A DNA stretch of 64,000 bases from positions 1-64,000 of the forward strand of contig CAKOMI010000002.1 of the NCBI GenBank assembly GCA_934096605.1. Reading direction: 5' to 3'. The notes below the pieces were generated by a model. The model had not been told where the DNA came from and did not search any database. It saw nothing but the letters and a program-made list of their open reading frames with translations. Shown here piece by piece: positions 51,008-60,200 of this stretch. The stretch is from an uncultured Bacilli bacterium (GTDB lineage Bacteria > Bacillota_I > Bacilli_A > RF39 > UBA660). The position numbers and the translations under genes were made by a program. Position 1 is the stretch's first letter, and every line of letters begins with the position of its first letter.

Positions 51008-51565
51008 ATGAATTTAAGAAAAAAAATAGAAGAGTTTATTCCGTTTAATGAACAAGAAGAAAAAGATAAAATTCAATTTTTAGAATTTATTGATTCATTT
51101 GATGATACGTTGACTAGAGATAATATCTTTGGACATTTTACAGCCTCGGCTTTTGTTGTTAATAAAGAAAGAAATAAAATGGTCGTAGTTTATCATATCA
51201 TTAATGATGGCTGGATTTACCCGGGTGGTCATGCTGATGGCGAAGAAGATTTACTAAAAGTGGCAATTCGGGAAGTAGAAGAAGAAACTGGTTTAAAAGT
51301 GAAAGTATTAGATGATAATATTTATGCTATAGACTCAGCACCTGTAAAAGGCCACATTAAACGTGGTATGTATGTTTCGGCTCATTTGCATTTAGACGTA
51401 ATATTTATAATGGAAGCTGATGATAAAATTCCTCTTAAATATAAAGAAGATGAATCTAAAGGTGTAAAATGGATTAGTTTTTCAGAAGCGGATAATGAAA
51501 CAATGTGTGATTTTGTAAGACCAATTCACAGAAACTTGATTAATAAATTAAATGCTAAAAAGTAG
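51008..51565 (+). CDS. Nudix hydrolase
   Basis: 185 residues. Nudix box at about residues 78-100: GHADGEEDLLKVAIREVEEE followed by TGL, fitting Gx5Ex7REUxEExGU. A PGG immediately precedes it. Hydrolyses a nucleoside diphosphate linked to another group; the substrate is not evident. Ribosome site weak, so translation may be coupled to the SDR gene upstream. Confidence 0.92.
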   Translation: MNLRKKIEEFIPFNEQEEKDKIQFLEFIDSFDDTLTRDNIFGHFTASAFVVNKERNKMVVVYHIINDGWIYPGGHADGEEDLLKVAIREVEEETGLKVKVLDDNIYAIDSAPVKGHIKRGMYVSAHLHLDVIFIMEADDKIPLKYKEDESKGVKWISFSEADNETMCDFVRPIHRNLINKLNAKK

Positions 51566-51584
51566 ATTACTGTTTTTCTTTTGA

Positions 51585-51613
51585 TTGAAAAGTTACATTT
51601 ATTAAGTTATAAT
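51585..51613 (+). promoter_or_regulatory. Promoter of tex
   Basis: TTGAAA (51585-51590), 17 bases, TATAAT (51608-51613), then GAAGGA before the ATG at 51637. Confidence 0.7.
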
Positions 51614-51636
51614 CAAGTTATTGTGAAGGATGTGAA

Positions 51637-53760
51637 ATGATGAATAATAAAGAAATGCTTGCTAAAGAATTAAATGTTAAAGTATCACAAGTAGAGGCTG
51701 TATTAAATCTACTTAGTGAAGGCTGTACAATTCCTTTTATAGCGCGTTATAGAAAAGAGGTTACGGGTTCTTTAGACGAAGAGCAAATAAGAAGTATTGA
51801 AAAAGAGTATGCTTATTTAGAAAGTTTAAAGAAACGTAAAGAAGATGTTATAAGACTTATTAAAGAAAAAGAAATGCTTACTGATGAACTAGAAAAAGAA
51901 ATAATGAACGCAACTAAGTTAAGTGAAATAGAAGACTTATATAGACCATTTAAAGAAAAGAAAAAAACTAAGGCTAGCGAAGCTATTAAAATGGGTTTAG
52001 AGCCCCTTGCTAAGAAAATTATGTCTTTTCCAGTAAAGGGTGATATAGAAACACTTGCAAGTGGTTATGACATGGATACGGCTAAAGCGCTAGAAGGGGC
52101 TAAATATATAATTAGTGAATGGATTAGTGATAATGCTTATTATCGTAAAAGAATTAAAGGGGAAATATTTAGAAATGGTAAAATTACTAGTAAACTAAAA
52201 AAAGATGCTGTTGATGAACATAAAACTTATGAAATGTATTATAATTTAGAAGAAAAAATAAAATATGCTAAACATTACCGTATTTTAGCCATGAACCGTG
52301 GCGAGGATGAAAAAATACTTACTGTTTCTCTTTCTTTTGATAAAGAAAAAATATTAAGTGATTTAGAGAATAAAATTATTAAAAATAAAGATTCTTTTGT
52401 AGTACCTTATGTTAATGAAGCTATAGAAGATGCTCTAAAACGTTTAATATATCCAAGTGTAGAAAGAGAAATACGTTCTTTACTTACAAGTGAAGCTGAA
52501 AAGAAAGCTATTGTAACATTCCAAGACAACTTAGAACATTTATTAATGACTAAGCCAATAAAAGGTAAAACTGTAATGGGTTTTGATCCGGCATTTAGAA
52601 CTGGGTGTAAATTAGCTGTATTAAATCCTTATGGCCAAGTACTAGAAATAGCAACGATTTATCCTCATGAACCTAAAAAAGAAACTGAGAAAAGTAAAGA
52701 GGTTATAAAAAATCTTATTGATAAATATGGTGTACAAATAATAGCAATTGGTAATGGGACAGCATCAAGAGAAAGTGAAGCATTTGTAGGTGAAACTATT
52801 CATGGGACTAATGTTTTATATAATCTTGTTAGTGAAGCTGGGGCAAGTGTTTATTCGGCAAGTCCTTTAGCTATTGCTGAGTTTCCGGATTTAACGGTTG
52901 AAAAAAGAAGTGCTATTTCAATAGGAAGAAGAATACAAGACCCACTATCAGAACTTGTTAAAATTGATCCTAAAAGCATTGGTGTAGGAGAATACCAACA
53001 TGACGTTAATCAAAAAGAATTAACAGAAGCCCTAGATTTTACCGTATCTAAGATTGTTAATGAAATAGGTGTAAATATTAATACAGCAAGTAGTAGTATC
53101 TTATCGCATATATCTGGTTTAAATAAAAAGACAATTAATGAAATATTAAAATTTAGAGAAAAAAATACTTTTAAAAATAGATATGAGGTTAAGTCTTTAC
53201 CTGGTTTTAGTGATAAAGTATTTGAACAAGCAATAGGTTTTTTAAGAATAGTTGATGGTGATAATATTTTAGATAAAACAAGAATTCACCCTGAAAGTTA
53301 TGATTTAGTTTATAAAATGCTTGATATTCTTCATCTTGATTTAAAAGACTTTGATACTGTTAACTTTAAAGAAACTATCGAAAATGCACCGATTGATAGT
53401 CTTGCAAGCACCTTAGGAACTGATATATATACTTTAAAAGATATAGTAGAAGAGTTAATGACACCGGGTATTGACTACCGTGATAAACTAGATGATGTAA
53501 TATTAAAAAGTGATGTTTTAAATATTCATGATTTACATATGGGTATGGAACTTACGGGAACAGTACGTAATGTTACTAGTTTTGGAGCATTTGTAGATAT
53601 AGGACTTCATGATGATGGGCTTGTTCATATTTCGAAAATGAGTAAACAATTTGTTAGTAATCCAAGTGATATCGTAAGTGTTGGTGATATTGTAAAGGTT
53701 TATGTATGTAAAATTGATTTAGATAAAGAACAAGTTGGTTTATCTTTAATTAAGGAATAA
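51637..53760 (+). CDS. tex: Tex, RNA-binding transcription accessory protein
   Basis: 707 residues, full length for Tex. N-terminal helical part (IPFIARYRKEVTGSLDEEQI, LYRPFKEKKKTKASEA), YqgF-like nuclease fold (GFDPAFRTGCKLAV), tandem HhH (NINTASSSILSHISGLNKKT) and a C-terminal S1 domain (GMELTGTVRNVTSFGAFVDI, GLHDDGLVHISKM). Binds RNA and acts with the transcription apparatus. Own promoter, and a hairpin after the stop. Confidence 0.96.
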   Translation: MMNNKEMLAKELNVKVSQVEAVLNLLSEGCTIPFIARYRKEVTGSLDEEQIRSIEKEYAYLESLKKRKEDVIRLIKEKEMLTDELEKEIMNATKLSEIEDLYRPFKEKKKTKASEAIKMGLEPLAKKIMSFPVKGDIETLASGYDMDTAKALEGAKYIISEWISDNAYYRKRIKGEIFRNGKITSKLKKDAVDEHKTYEMYYNLEEKIKYAKHYRILAMNRGEDEKILTVSLSFDKEKILSDLENKIIKNKDSFVVPYVNEAIEDALKRLIYPSVEREIRSLLTSEAEKKAIVTFQDNLEHLLMTKPIKGKTVMGFDPAFRTGCKLAVLNPYGQVLEIATIYPHEPKKETEKSKEVIKNLIDKYGVQIIAIGNGTASRESEAFVGETIHGTNVLYNLVSEAGASVYSASPLAIAEFPDLTVEKRSAISIGRRIQDPLSELVKIDPKSIGVGEYQHDVNQKELTEALDFTVSKIVNEIGVNINTASSSILSHISGLNKKTINEILKFREKNTFKNRYEVKSLPGFSDKVFEQAIGFLRIVDGDNILDKTRIHPESYDLVYKMLDILHLDLKDFDTVNFKETIENAPIDSLASTLGTDIYTLKDIVEELMTPGIDYRDKLDDVILKSDVLNIHDLHMGMELTGTVRNVTSFGAFVDIGLHDDGLVHISKMSKQFVSNPSDIVSVGDIVKVYVCKIDLDKEQVGLSLIKE

Positions 53761-53761
53761 A

Positions 53762-53786
53762 AGTGTACATTTTGTACATTTTTTTA
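53762..53786 (+). terminator. Terminator of tex
   Basis: TGTACA (53764-53769), three T, TGTACA (53773-53778), then a T run. Confidence 0.75.
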
Positions 53787-53850
53787 CTTGTTTTCTTTTA
53801 AAATAAAAAATAATTGGTTATAATAAATATAAGAAAGACATGGTGATTTT

Positions 53851-55686
53851 ATGTGTGGAATTGCAGGCTTTATTGGTAAAGATAAAGATAAAAAGAAAAT
53901 TTTAAAAAATATGTGTGATAGAATTAAACATAGAGGACCGGATGCACAAGGGTATTATGTGAAAGGTGATGTTGCACTTGGACAACGACGACTATCAATT
54001 ATTGATATTGAAGGTGGTAAACAACCAATGTTTTCTAAAGATGAAAAGTTAGTTGTGGTCTTTAATGGTGAAATATATAATTATAAAGAATTAAAGAGTG
54101 AACTTAGTGATTATCCATTTCAAACAAATTCGGATACCGAGGTTTTACTTTATGGCTATAAAGAATGGGGTAGTGAATTACCAAAACACTTAAGAGGTAT
54201 GTTTGCCTTTGCTTTATATGATATTGAAAATAAAACTTTGTTTTGTGCTAGGGATCCATTTGGGATAAAACCATTTTACTATTATCAAAATGATGGCGAT
54301 TTTATGTTTGCTTCAGAAATAAAAGCCTTCTTAGATCATCCTAAATTTAAAAAAGAATTTAATGAAAGTATTTTAGCCCCATATTTATCATTTAGTTTTA
54401 CACCTACAACTGAGACATTTTTTAAAGGGGTTAAAAGATTAGATGCTGGGTATTCTTTAACGTATAAGGAAGGAGAAATGAAACTTAATCGTTACTTTGA
54501 TTTGAACTTTGATATTCAAAAAGAAGATTATGATAAAACAGTTGATAATATTAGTAAAGTTATGACTGATAGTGTAAATCATCATATGATAAGTGACGTT
54601 GAAGTAGGCTCATTTTTATCAAGTGGGATTGATTCTTCTTATTTAGTAAGCTTAGCCAAACCTGATAAAACATATACAGTTGGTTATGATATTCCAAGGT
54701 ATGATGAAACGAACTATGCTAAAGACTTGACAGAAAAACTGGGTATTAGTAATACAAATAAAAAAATTACTAAAGAAGAGTATATGCAAATACTACCTAA
54801 AATAATGTATCATATGGATGAACCTGCAAGCGATCCGGCAGTAGTAGCCTTATACTTTGTAGCCAATATTGCTAGTAAAGATGTGAAGGTTGTCTTATCT
54901 GGTGAAGGAGCAGATGAATTCTTTGGTGGCTATAATTATTACCGGGAAGAGGTTGATTATGCTTTTTATAATAAAATTCCTTTCTTTATAAGACATGGTA
55001 TATCTAAATTTTTCTCTTTATTTCCACCAGTACGGGGCATAAATTTCTTGGTAAGAAGAGGAGAAAAACTAGAAGATAGTTATATTGGCGTTAATAAAGT
55101 GTGGAGTGAAAAGGAAACTAAAAAACTTCTTAAAAATAAACCATTAGTAGAAAATAAGGCTATAACTAAACCGGTTTATGATGAATTTAAAGATAAAAGT
55201 AATATTGTTAAAATGCAAGCCATTGATATCAATTTTTGGCTTATGAAAGATATTTTACAGAAGGCTGATCGTATGACTATGGCTAATTCTTTGGAAGGAA
55301 GAGTACCTTTTGTAGATACTGAAGTTTTTAAAGTAGCTAGTTCTTTACCTATTGAATATAAAGTTACTAAAGAAAATACTAAGGTTGCCCTAAGGGATGC
55401 GGCTAAAAAAGTTATTCCTAATGAATCATATAAAAAGAAAAAGCTTGGATTTCCAGTACCAATTAGGGATTGGATAAAAGAAAATGACGTTTATAAAGAA
55501 TTAAAGAGAGAATTAAATAGTAAAGTAGCTAAGAAATTCTTTAATACAGAGATACTTTTAAAGATGTTAGAAGAACATAAAAATGGTAAAAAAGATAATT
55601 ATCGTAAAGTTTGGACAGTATATACATTTTTGAAATGGTATGATGTTTTCTTTTCAAGTGATGATAATAAAAGCATAGATTTTTAG
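53851..55686 (+). CDS. asnB: Asparagine synthetase (glutamine-hydrolysing)
   Basis: 611 residues, GGTGAT before the ATG. N-terminal class II glutaminase with Cys2 (MCGIAGFIG), RGPDAQGYY, FNGEIYN and NSDTEVLLYGYKEWG. C-terminal synthetase with the PP-loop SSGIDSSYLV, LSGEGADEFFGGYNYY and ADRMTMANSLEGRVPFVD. Makes Asn from Asp, Gln and ATP in the cytoplasm. No unusual regulation seen. Confidence 0.96.
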   Translation: MCGIAGFIGKDKDKKKILKNMCDRIKHRGPDAQGYYVKGDVALGQRRLSIIDIEGGKQPMFSKDEKLVVVFNGEIYNYKELKSELSDYPFQTNSDTEVLLYGYKEWGSELPKHLRGMFAFALYDIENKTLFCARDPFGIKPFYYYQNDGDFMFASEIKAFLDHPKFKKEFNESILAPYLSFSFTPTTETFFKGVKRLDAGYSLTYKEGEMKLNRYFDLNFDIQKEDYDKTVDNISKVMTDSVNHHMISDVEVGSFLSSGIDSSYLVSLAKPDKTYTVGYDIPRYDETNYAKDLTEKLGISNTNKKITKEEYMQILPKIMYHMDEPASDPAVVALYFVANIASKDVKVVLSGEGADEFFGGYNYYREEVDYAFYNKIPFFIRHGISKFFSLFPPVRGINFLVRRGEKLEDSYIGVNKVWSEKETKKLLKNKPLVENKAITKPVYDEFKDKSNIVKMQAIDINFWLMKDILQKADRMTMANSLEGRVPFVDTEVFKVASSLPIEYKVTKENTKVALRDAAKKVIPNESYKKKKLGFPVPIRDWIKENDVYKELKRELNSKVAKKFFNTEILLKMLEEHKNGKKDNYRKVWTVYTFLKWYDVFFSSDDNKSIDF

Positions 55687-55698
55687 TCTATGCTTTTT
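55670..55698 (+). terminator. Terminator of asnB
   Basis: AAAGCATAGA (55670-55679) pairs with TCTATGCTTT (55687-55696), stop codon in the loop. Its right arm contains the ATG of the truncated toxin copy. Confidence 0.85.
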
Positions 55699-55767
55699 CT
55701 AAGATTTTTGTTAGTTATGATCGTGTTTTTTTTAGTTTCCATACTATTCTTAACATTCCCTCTATAA
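55690..55767 (+). pseudogene. Truncated copy of a type I toxin-like peptide
   Basis: 25 residues, MLFLRFLLVMIVFFLVSILF to LTFPL, collinear with the last 26 residues of the peptide at 56421-56525. The 5' part, ribosome site and promoter of the other copy are absent here; instead the asnB terminator abuts it. Probably a dead duplicate, although the downstream antisense-RNA-like hairpin is still intact. Confidence 0.55.
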
Positions 55768-55990
55768 TTAAAAAAAACGTCTAAACAAAGTGTTTAGACG
55801 CCCAAAATTTAATCGAGGACGTCTAGCTCAACAAAAACTAGAGGCTCTCTTTTTATTATATGAGATGTACTCTCTAAATACATATTAACATAAAAATACT
55901 TGAAATAAAAGAATAAATTTTTTAGGCGTTACTAATAGTAATCTTATGTATTTCTTTGCTTTACTAATAACAAATTGAAGGTGTCTTTTT
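55705..55990 (+). repeat. Direct repeat, copy 1, of a type I toxin-antitoxin-like unit
   Basis: About 285 bases matching 56465-56750 by eye at well over 80%: toxin 3' end, hairpin CGTCTAAACA-AAG-TGTTTAGACG (55778-55800), CGAG-ACGTCTAGCTC and CTAGAG-CTCT segments, ACATATTAACAT, and the AACAAATTG-AGGTGTC end. The plus-strand terminator of this copy has mismatches that copy 2 lacks. Confidence 0.75.
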
Positions 55991-56099
55991 TTTGTTGGCT
56001 TTATAATAAAATGAGACACTATTAGTCAGTTCAAGTGGTGTTTTTGATGGAAAATTTGACTATTAAAAATCCTCTATAGATTCATATTTAACAATTGAT

Positions 56100-56304
56100 G
56101 AATATTTTTGGACCATAACACCAATAGTTATTAAAACCCTTTTGGGTACTCTTCTAGTGCTTCACATATATTTGTTTTTTATCTATATGGCATGATGATA
56201 ATACTAGCTATTCACTTGGCTTAAGACCTGTTATAAATTTAAAGAGTACTTTGAAACTTACGGGTGATGGTACTAATAATAATCCTTATATTCCAAGTTT
56301 ATAA
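56100..56304 (+). pseudogene. Remnant of a DGR-target-type surface protein C-terminus
   Basis: EYFWTITP (from about 56100) and, after a frameshift, YSLGLRPVINLKSTLKLTGD and GTNNNPYIPSL ending at 56304. This is the same closing pattern as the proteins at 2059 (WTLSP, VRPVGYL, GDGSSGNPYTLS) and 20954 (WTMTS, VKPVVYL). Only the last 65 codons survive, with stops between. It lies between the two toxin-antitoxin-like repeats. Confidence 0.65.
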
Positions 56305-56365
56305 AAAAAATAATAAAAATTGTTAAAAAGTCCTTGGTTCGACAAAATACTCAGATTAGTTGTTA

Positions 56366-56415
56366 TATAATAGGTCGCGAACCTTTAGTTGTTAGACGTC
56401 CTCTAGATAGGAGGA
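56366..56415 (+). promoter_or_regulatory. Leader of the type I toxin-like gene with masked ribosome site
   Basis: TATAAT (56366-56371) is a likely -10. The AGGAGG at 56409-56414 is partly paired in a small hairpin, TCCTC (56399-56403) with GAGGA (56411-56415). Shielded ribosome sites are common in type I toxin mRNAs. Confidence 0.45.
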
Positions 56416-56420
56416 TTAGT

Positions 56421-56525
56421 GTGAAAAAGGATACAGAAATTTGTATGCTTCAGCTACTAATATTTTTACTGGTTATAATCGTGTTAATTTTAGTTTTCAA
56501 ACTTTTTTTAACTCCCTTTCTATAA
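56421..56525 (+). CDS. Candidate type I toxin: 34-residue hydrophobic peptide
   Basis: GTG start six bases after a full AGGAGG. MKKDTEICMLQLLIFLLVII then VLILVFKLFLTPFL: a short charged start and one membrane helix, the usual make-up of TxpA/BsrG/Fst-type toxins, though no close relative is recognised. The 3' untranslated region carries a minus-strand terminator and a plus-strand terminator arranged head-to-head, as in txpA/ratA, where a convergent antisense RNA pairs with the toxin mRNA's 3' end. A second truncated copy lies 730 bases upstream. Confidence 0.6.
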   Translation: MKKDTEICMLQLLIFLLVIIVLILVFKLFLTPFL

Positions 56526-56531
56526 CATAAT

Positions 56532-56621
56532 AAAAAACGTCTAAACAAAGTGTTTAGACGTCCAAACCTAAATTCGAGAACGTCTAGCTCAGAAAAACTA
56601 GAGGTTCTCTTTTTTATTATA
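56532..56621 (-). ncRNA. Candidate antisense RNA antitoxin
   Basis: On the minus strand a TATAAT (plus 56616-56621) is followed downstream by a perfect 10-bp hairpin (plus 56538-56560) and a T run (plus A run 56532-56537), giving a transcript of roughly 75 bases opposite the 3' untranslated region of the toxin-like gene. The -35 is poor, so expression needs proof. The same parts exist in copy 1 (hairpin 55778-55800). Confidence 0.45.
56576..56616 (+). terminator. Terminator of the type I toxin-like mRNA
   Basis: GAGAAC-G-TCTAG (56576-56587) pairs with CTAGA-G-GTTCTC (56598-56609), with one G-G mismatch, then a T run. Confidence 0.7.
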
Positions 56622-56780
56622 TGAAATATACTCACTACATACATATTAACATGAAAATGCTTAAAATAAAAGAGTAAATTTTGAGGTTACTAAAAATATT
56701 TTTACGTATTTCTTTGTTTTACTAATAACAAATTGTAGGTGTCTTTTTGCTCGTTGTGCTATAATATAATTGTGATTGAT

Positions 56781-59150
56781 ATGAAAAAGAAAGAAACTAA
56801 TGAATTAAAAGGATTAACAGAAAAAGAAGTTGAAGAAAGAATAGCTTTGGGACTTGTTAATTATGATGATGGTCCAAAAACTAAAACTATTAAAGAAATA
56901 ATTTTATCTAATATTTTAACTTACTTTAATTTTTTAAACATGGCTCTTGGGGCTTCCGTTTTTATTGCGGGAGTTTTAGATGGACAAGCCTTGATGGGAC
57001 TAAAAAATTGCTTATTTATGGGTGTAATTATTATTAATTCTATTATTAGTATTATAGAGGAGATTATATCAAAAAAAATAATTGATAAATTATCTATGTT
57101 AAATGAATCAAAAATTGATATTATAAGAGATGGGGATGTTGTATCTTTGTCATTAGACGAATTAGTTATGGGTGATATTACATTATTAAAAAGTGGTCAT
57201 CAAGTAGTTGCAGATTCACTTATATTAGATGGTAGCGTTGAGGTAAATGAATCACTTTTAACTGGAGAACCTGATTCTATCTTAAAAAAAGAAGGAGATA
57301 TGGTTTTATCAGGTAGTTTTATTGTGAGTGGCAGTGCTTATGCTCGTGTTACTCACGTTGGTAAAGATAACTATATTTCGGTAATATCAGCTGAGGCTAA
57401 ATACGAAAGCAAAGTTCATTCAGTAATTATGGATTCATTTGAAAGTCTTTTGAAAATATTATCATTTTTAATTATTCCTATTGGTATTATTATGTTCTTT
57501 AGTCAACTTGCTGCGACCGGTGGGTCAGTTACTGGTTCTATTTTTTATACAGTAGCGGCTTTAATTGGGATGATTCCAGAAGGTCTTGTTTTACTTACTA
57601 GTTCAGTTATGGCTGTAAGTGTTATTAGGCTTTCTAAATACAAAGTTTTAGTACAACAATTATATTGTATTGAAACACTTGCCCGAGTTGACGTTATATG
57701 TCTTGATAAAACAGGGACACTTACGATGGGTAAGATGCAAGTTCATGATATATTACCAAGTAAACCATATTCTAAAGAAGAGATGGCAAATATTTTAAGT
57801 ATTTATGGTAGTCTTTCTGGTGATGAAAATGCCACGATTAAGGCTATTAGAGAGAAGTTTGAAAATATAATAGAAAGTCATAAAGAAGATGAATTACCTT
57901 TTTCTTCGGAAAGAAAATTCTCAGGAATCAAAGTTCAAGATATGGGGTCAGTTTATCTAGGAGCACCAGAGTTTTTATTAAAAAAAGATTATTCTAAATA
58001 TGAAGATATTTTAAAAGACAAGACTTTAGATTATCGAGTACTCGTTATTGCTAAAAACAATGAACCCTTAAGTAAAAATCCTACTAATTTAGAAGTTATT
58101 GGGTTTATTTTCTTAGAAGATATTATAAGAGAAAATGCTTCATCTACACTTGATTATTTGAAAAGCCAAGGTGTTTTAATTAAAATAATTTCTGGTGATA
58201 ATGCTAAAACTGTTGAGGGAATTGCGAGAAGATGTGGACTAAATAATTTAAATAGCGTTAATACTGATACTTTAAGTGATGAAGAATTAGTTTCAGTGGT
58301 AGATAAAGTAAATGTCTTTGGAAGGGTAACACCTAAACAAAAAAAGTTAATTGTTAGTACTTTACAAAGTAGTGGTAAATGTGTTGCAATGACTGGTGAT
58401 GGCGTGAATGATGTTTTAGCTTTAAAACAATCTGATTGTGCTATATCTGTTGCAAGTGGTAGTGAAGCGGCAAGAAACGTATCTAAGCTTGTTTTATTAA
58501 ATGATGATTTTGGGTCTATTCCTTATATTTTAAAGGAAGGCAGAAGAACAATTAATAATATTGAAAGATCAGCCTCTCTTTTATTAGTTAAGACTATTTA
58601 TACTATTTTACTTATTTTATTTAGTGTTATTATTTCTTCTAAATATTTCTTTATTCCTATCCAACTTACTCTTATTACAACTTTTACTATTGGTACTCCT
58701 TCATTTATTTTGGCACTTGAACCTAATACTGATTTAGTAAAAGGTAAGTTTTTACTTAAAGTCGTTTCTAGAGCCTTACCTACTAGCTTGACAGTTTTAT
58801 TTGACGTTATTCTTGTCACATGTTTTACTATGGCTTTCAATCTATCTTATGAAATGCAAAGTTCTTTAAGCGTTTATTTAACGGCTATAACTGGTCTTAT
58901 TTATCTTTACAAAATATGTAAACCATTTACAATTATTCGTGGGACATTATTTACTGTTATGTTAGTAGGTTTCTTATTTTGTATAACTCGTGAATACGCA
59001 TTTTTTAACTTGATAAAATTAAATCCTACTAGTATTTTAATTATATTTGTTTTAGCTCTTGATTCTTTATATGTATATAAAAGATTAAACTATCTTATTA
59101 CTAAAGCTTTTCATAAATTAGATCCAACGATTGAAATAGAAACTATTTAG
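56781..59150 (+). CDS. Cation-transporting P-type ATPase (CtpE-like, probable calcium)
   Basis: 789 residues from the ATG at 56781. P-type hallmarks: LLTGEPDS (actuator, where TGES is usual), CLDKTGTLTMGK with phosphorylated Asp309, and TGDGVNDVLALKQ. About eight to ten spans, with MIPEGLVLLTSSVMAVSVIR before the P domain. The N-terminus (ELKGLTEKEVEERIALGLVN) and TGEPDS variant resemble the CtpE group, linked to calcium uptake in mycobacteria. A TATAAT lies only some 20 bases upstream and no good ribosome site is seen, so the leader is very short. Confidence 0.88.
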   Translation: MKKKETNELKGLTEKEVEERIALGLVNYDDGPKTKTIKEIILSNILTYFNFLNMALGASVFIAGVLDGQALMGLKNCLFMGVIIINSIISIIEEIISKKIIDKLSMLNESKIDIIRDGDVVSLSLDELVMGDITLLKSGHQVVADSLILDGSVEVNESLLTGEPDSILKKEGDMVLSGSFIVSGSAYARVTHVGKDNYISVISAEAKYESKVHSVIMDSFESLLKILSFLIIPIGIIMFFSQLAATGGSVTGSIFYTVAALIGMIPEGLVLLTSSVMAVSVIRLSKYKVLVQQLYCIETLARVDVICLDKTGTLTMGKMQVHDILPSKPYSKEEMANILSIYGSLSGDENATIKAIREKFENIIESHKEDELPFSSERKFSGIKVQDMGSVYLGAPEFLLKKDYSKYEDILKDKTLDYRVLVIAKNNEPLSKNPTNLEVIGFIFLEDIIRENASSTLDYLKSQGVLIKIISGDNAKTVEGIARRCGLNNLNSVNTDTLSDEELVSVVDKVNVFGRVTPKQKKLIVSTLQSSGKCVAMTGDGVNDVLALKQSDCAISVASGSEAARNVSKLVLLNDDFGSIPYILKEGRRTINNIERSASLLLVKTIYTILLILFSVIISSKYFFIPIQLTLITTFTIGTPSFILALEPNTDLVKGKFLLKVVSRALPTSLTVLFDVILVTCFTMAFNLSYEMQSSLSVYLTAITGLIYLYKICKPFTIIRGTLFTVMLVGFLFCITREYAFFNLIKLNPTSILIIFVLALDSLYVYKRLNYLITKAFHKLDPTIEIETI

Positions 59151-59209
59151 TTAAAAGCCCATGCAAAATTATGTGTTTATCCTATACTACTTTTGAAGGG
59201 AGCATTAGT

Positions 59210-59650
59210 ATGTTATTTGATGACACAAATTTTAATATGGGCTTTTTTGAAATTCCTGGTAGTGATTTTACAAAAGAATTACGAGCTAGTAATTTATTAA
59301 GTCCTAAAGAAGGGTTTTTAAGAGGTAATTTATTTAAAAATGAATATGAGCCTTTTGATAATTTAACTTATTATAAGTTGGAACCAACTAGTGAAAAAGA
59401 AGCATTGTTATTTGAAATTATGGCTTTATCTTTTGCTGTAAATGATTTAAATCTTTATTTAGATTTACGACCAAATGATAAGGAAGCATATGATTATTTT
59501 AAAGAGTTAATTCATGATAAAAATGAGTTAGAAGAAAAATATATTAATATGTATGGACCACTTACTTTATGTGATGATGTTGGTACTAGTTATAAGTGGA
59601 GTGATAATCCTTGGCCTTGGGAGAATATGGGAGGTAGTAACTATGTTTAA
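59210..59650 (+). CDS. CotJA-CotJB fusion protein (spore-coat type)
   Basis: 146 residues from the ATG at 59210 (AAGGGAG upstream). Residues 25-55 (NLLSPKEGFLRGNLFKNEYEPF region) match CotJA's SPEEGL-RGT-F-LY-PY. Residues 65-140 (LLFEIMALSFAVNDLNLYLD, RPNDKEAYDYF, YGPLTLCDD, PWPWE) match CotJB. In B. subtilis these are separate genes in cotJABC. It overlaps cotJC by eight bases. The fusion shows that the two proteins work together. Confidence 0.82.
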   Translation: MLFDDTNFNMGFFEIPGSDFTKELRASNLLSPKEGFLRGNLFKNEYEPFDNLTYYKLEPTSEKEALLFEIMALSFAVNDLNLYLDLRPNDKEAYDYFKELIHDKNELEEKYINMYGPLTLCDDVGTSYKWSDNPWPWENMGGSNYV

Positions 59651-60200
59651 ATATGTTAAACACTTAAACTATCCCGTTAATATTAAAAATAAAGATTTAA
59701 AAATGGCTAAGTATTTACTTACACAGTATGGTGGGGCCAATGGTGAACTTGGGGCGGCTTTAAGATATTTTAGTCAAAAGTTTACTATGCCAGATGAAAA
59801 AGGACGGGCACTTTTAAATGATATTGCAACTGAAGAATTTGGCCATTGTGAAATGATTTGTACAATGATTTATCAGCTTACTAAAGACGCAACTATAGAA
59901 GAATTAGAAAGAGAAGGATTGTCTTCTATGTACACGGAGCATGGTAAAGGTATATATCCTGCAAATTCTTTTGGGGATGCTTTTACAGCTAGTTATTTTG
60001 CTGTAACAGGAGACGTGATAGCCGATTTATCAGAAGATATGGCGGCTGAGCAAAAGGCAAGGGCAACTTATGAGAATTTAATTAAGTTAACTAATGACGT
60101 CGATTTAATAGGTGTCTTATTATTCTTAAGACAAAGAGAAATAGTTCACTTTAATCGGTTTAAAGAGTTATATGATTATTATAAAAAATTAGGATATTAA
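59643..60200 (+). CDS. cotJC: CotJC, manganese-catalase-type spore coat protein
   Basis: 185 residues from the ATG at 59643 (GGGAGG upstream), overlapping the CotJA-B gene. Ferritin-like four-helix protein: QYGGANGELGAALRYFSQ (Glu ligand), ATEEFGHCEMI (E-x-x-H), and LLFLRQREIVHFNRFKELY (second E-x-x-H). CotJC belongs to the Mn-catalase family and may detoxify peroxide at the spore surface. Confidence 0.93.
   Translation: MFKYVKHLNYPVNIKNKDLKMAKYLLTQYGGANGELGAALRYFSQKFTMPDEKGRALLNDIATEEFGHCEMICTMIYQLTKDATIEELEREGLSSMYTEHGKGIYPANSFGDAFTASYFAVTGDVIADLSEDMAAEQKARATYENLIKLTNDVDLIGVLLFLRQREIVHFNRFKELYDYYKKLGY

Larger units (their letters stand above)
56465..56750 (+). repeat. Direct repeat, copy 2, of the type I toxin-antitoxin-like unit
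   Basis: Intact copy of the unit described at 55705-55990. It runs into the promoter region of the P-type ATPase gene. Confidence 0.75.
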
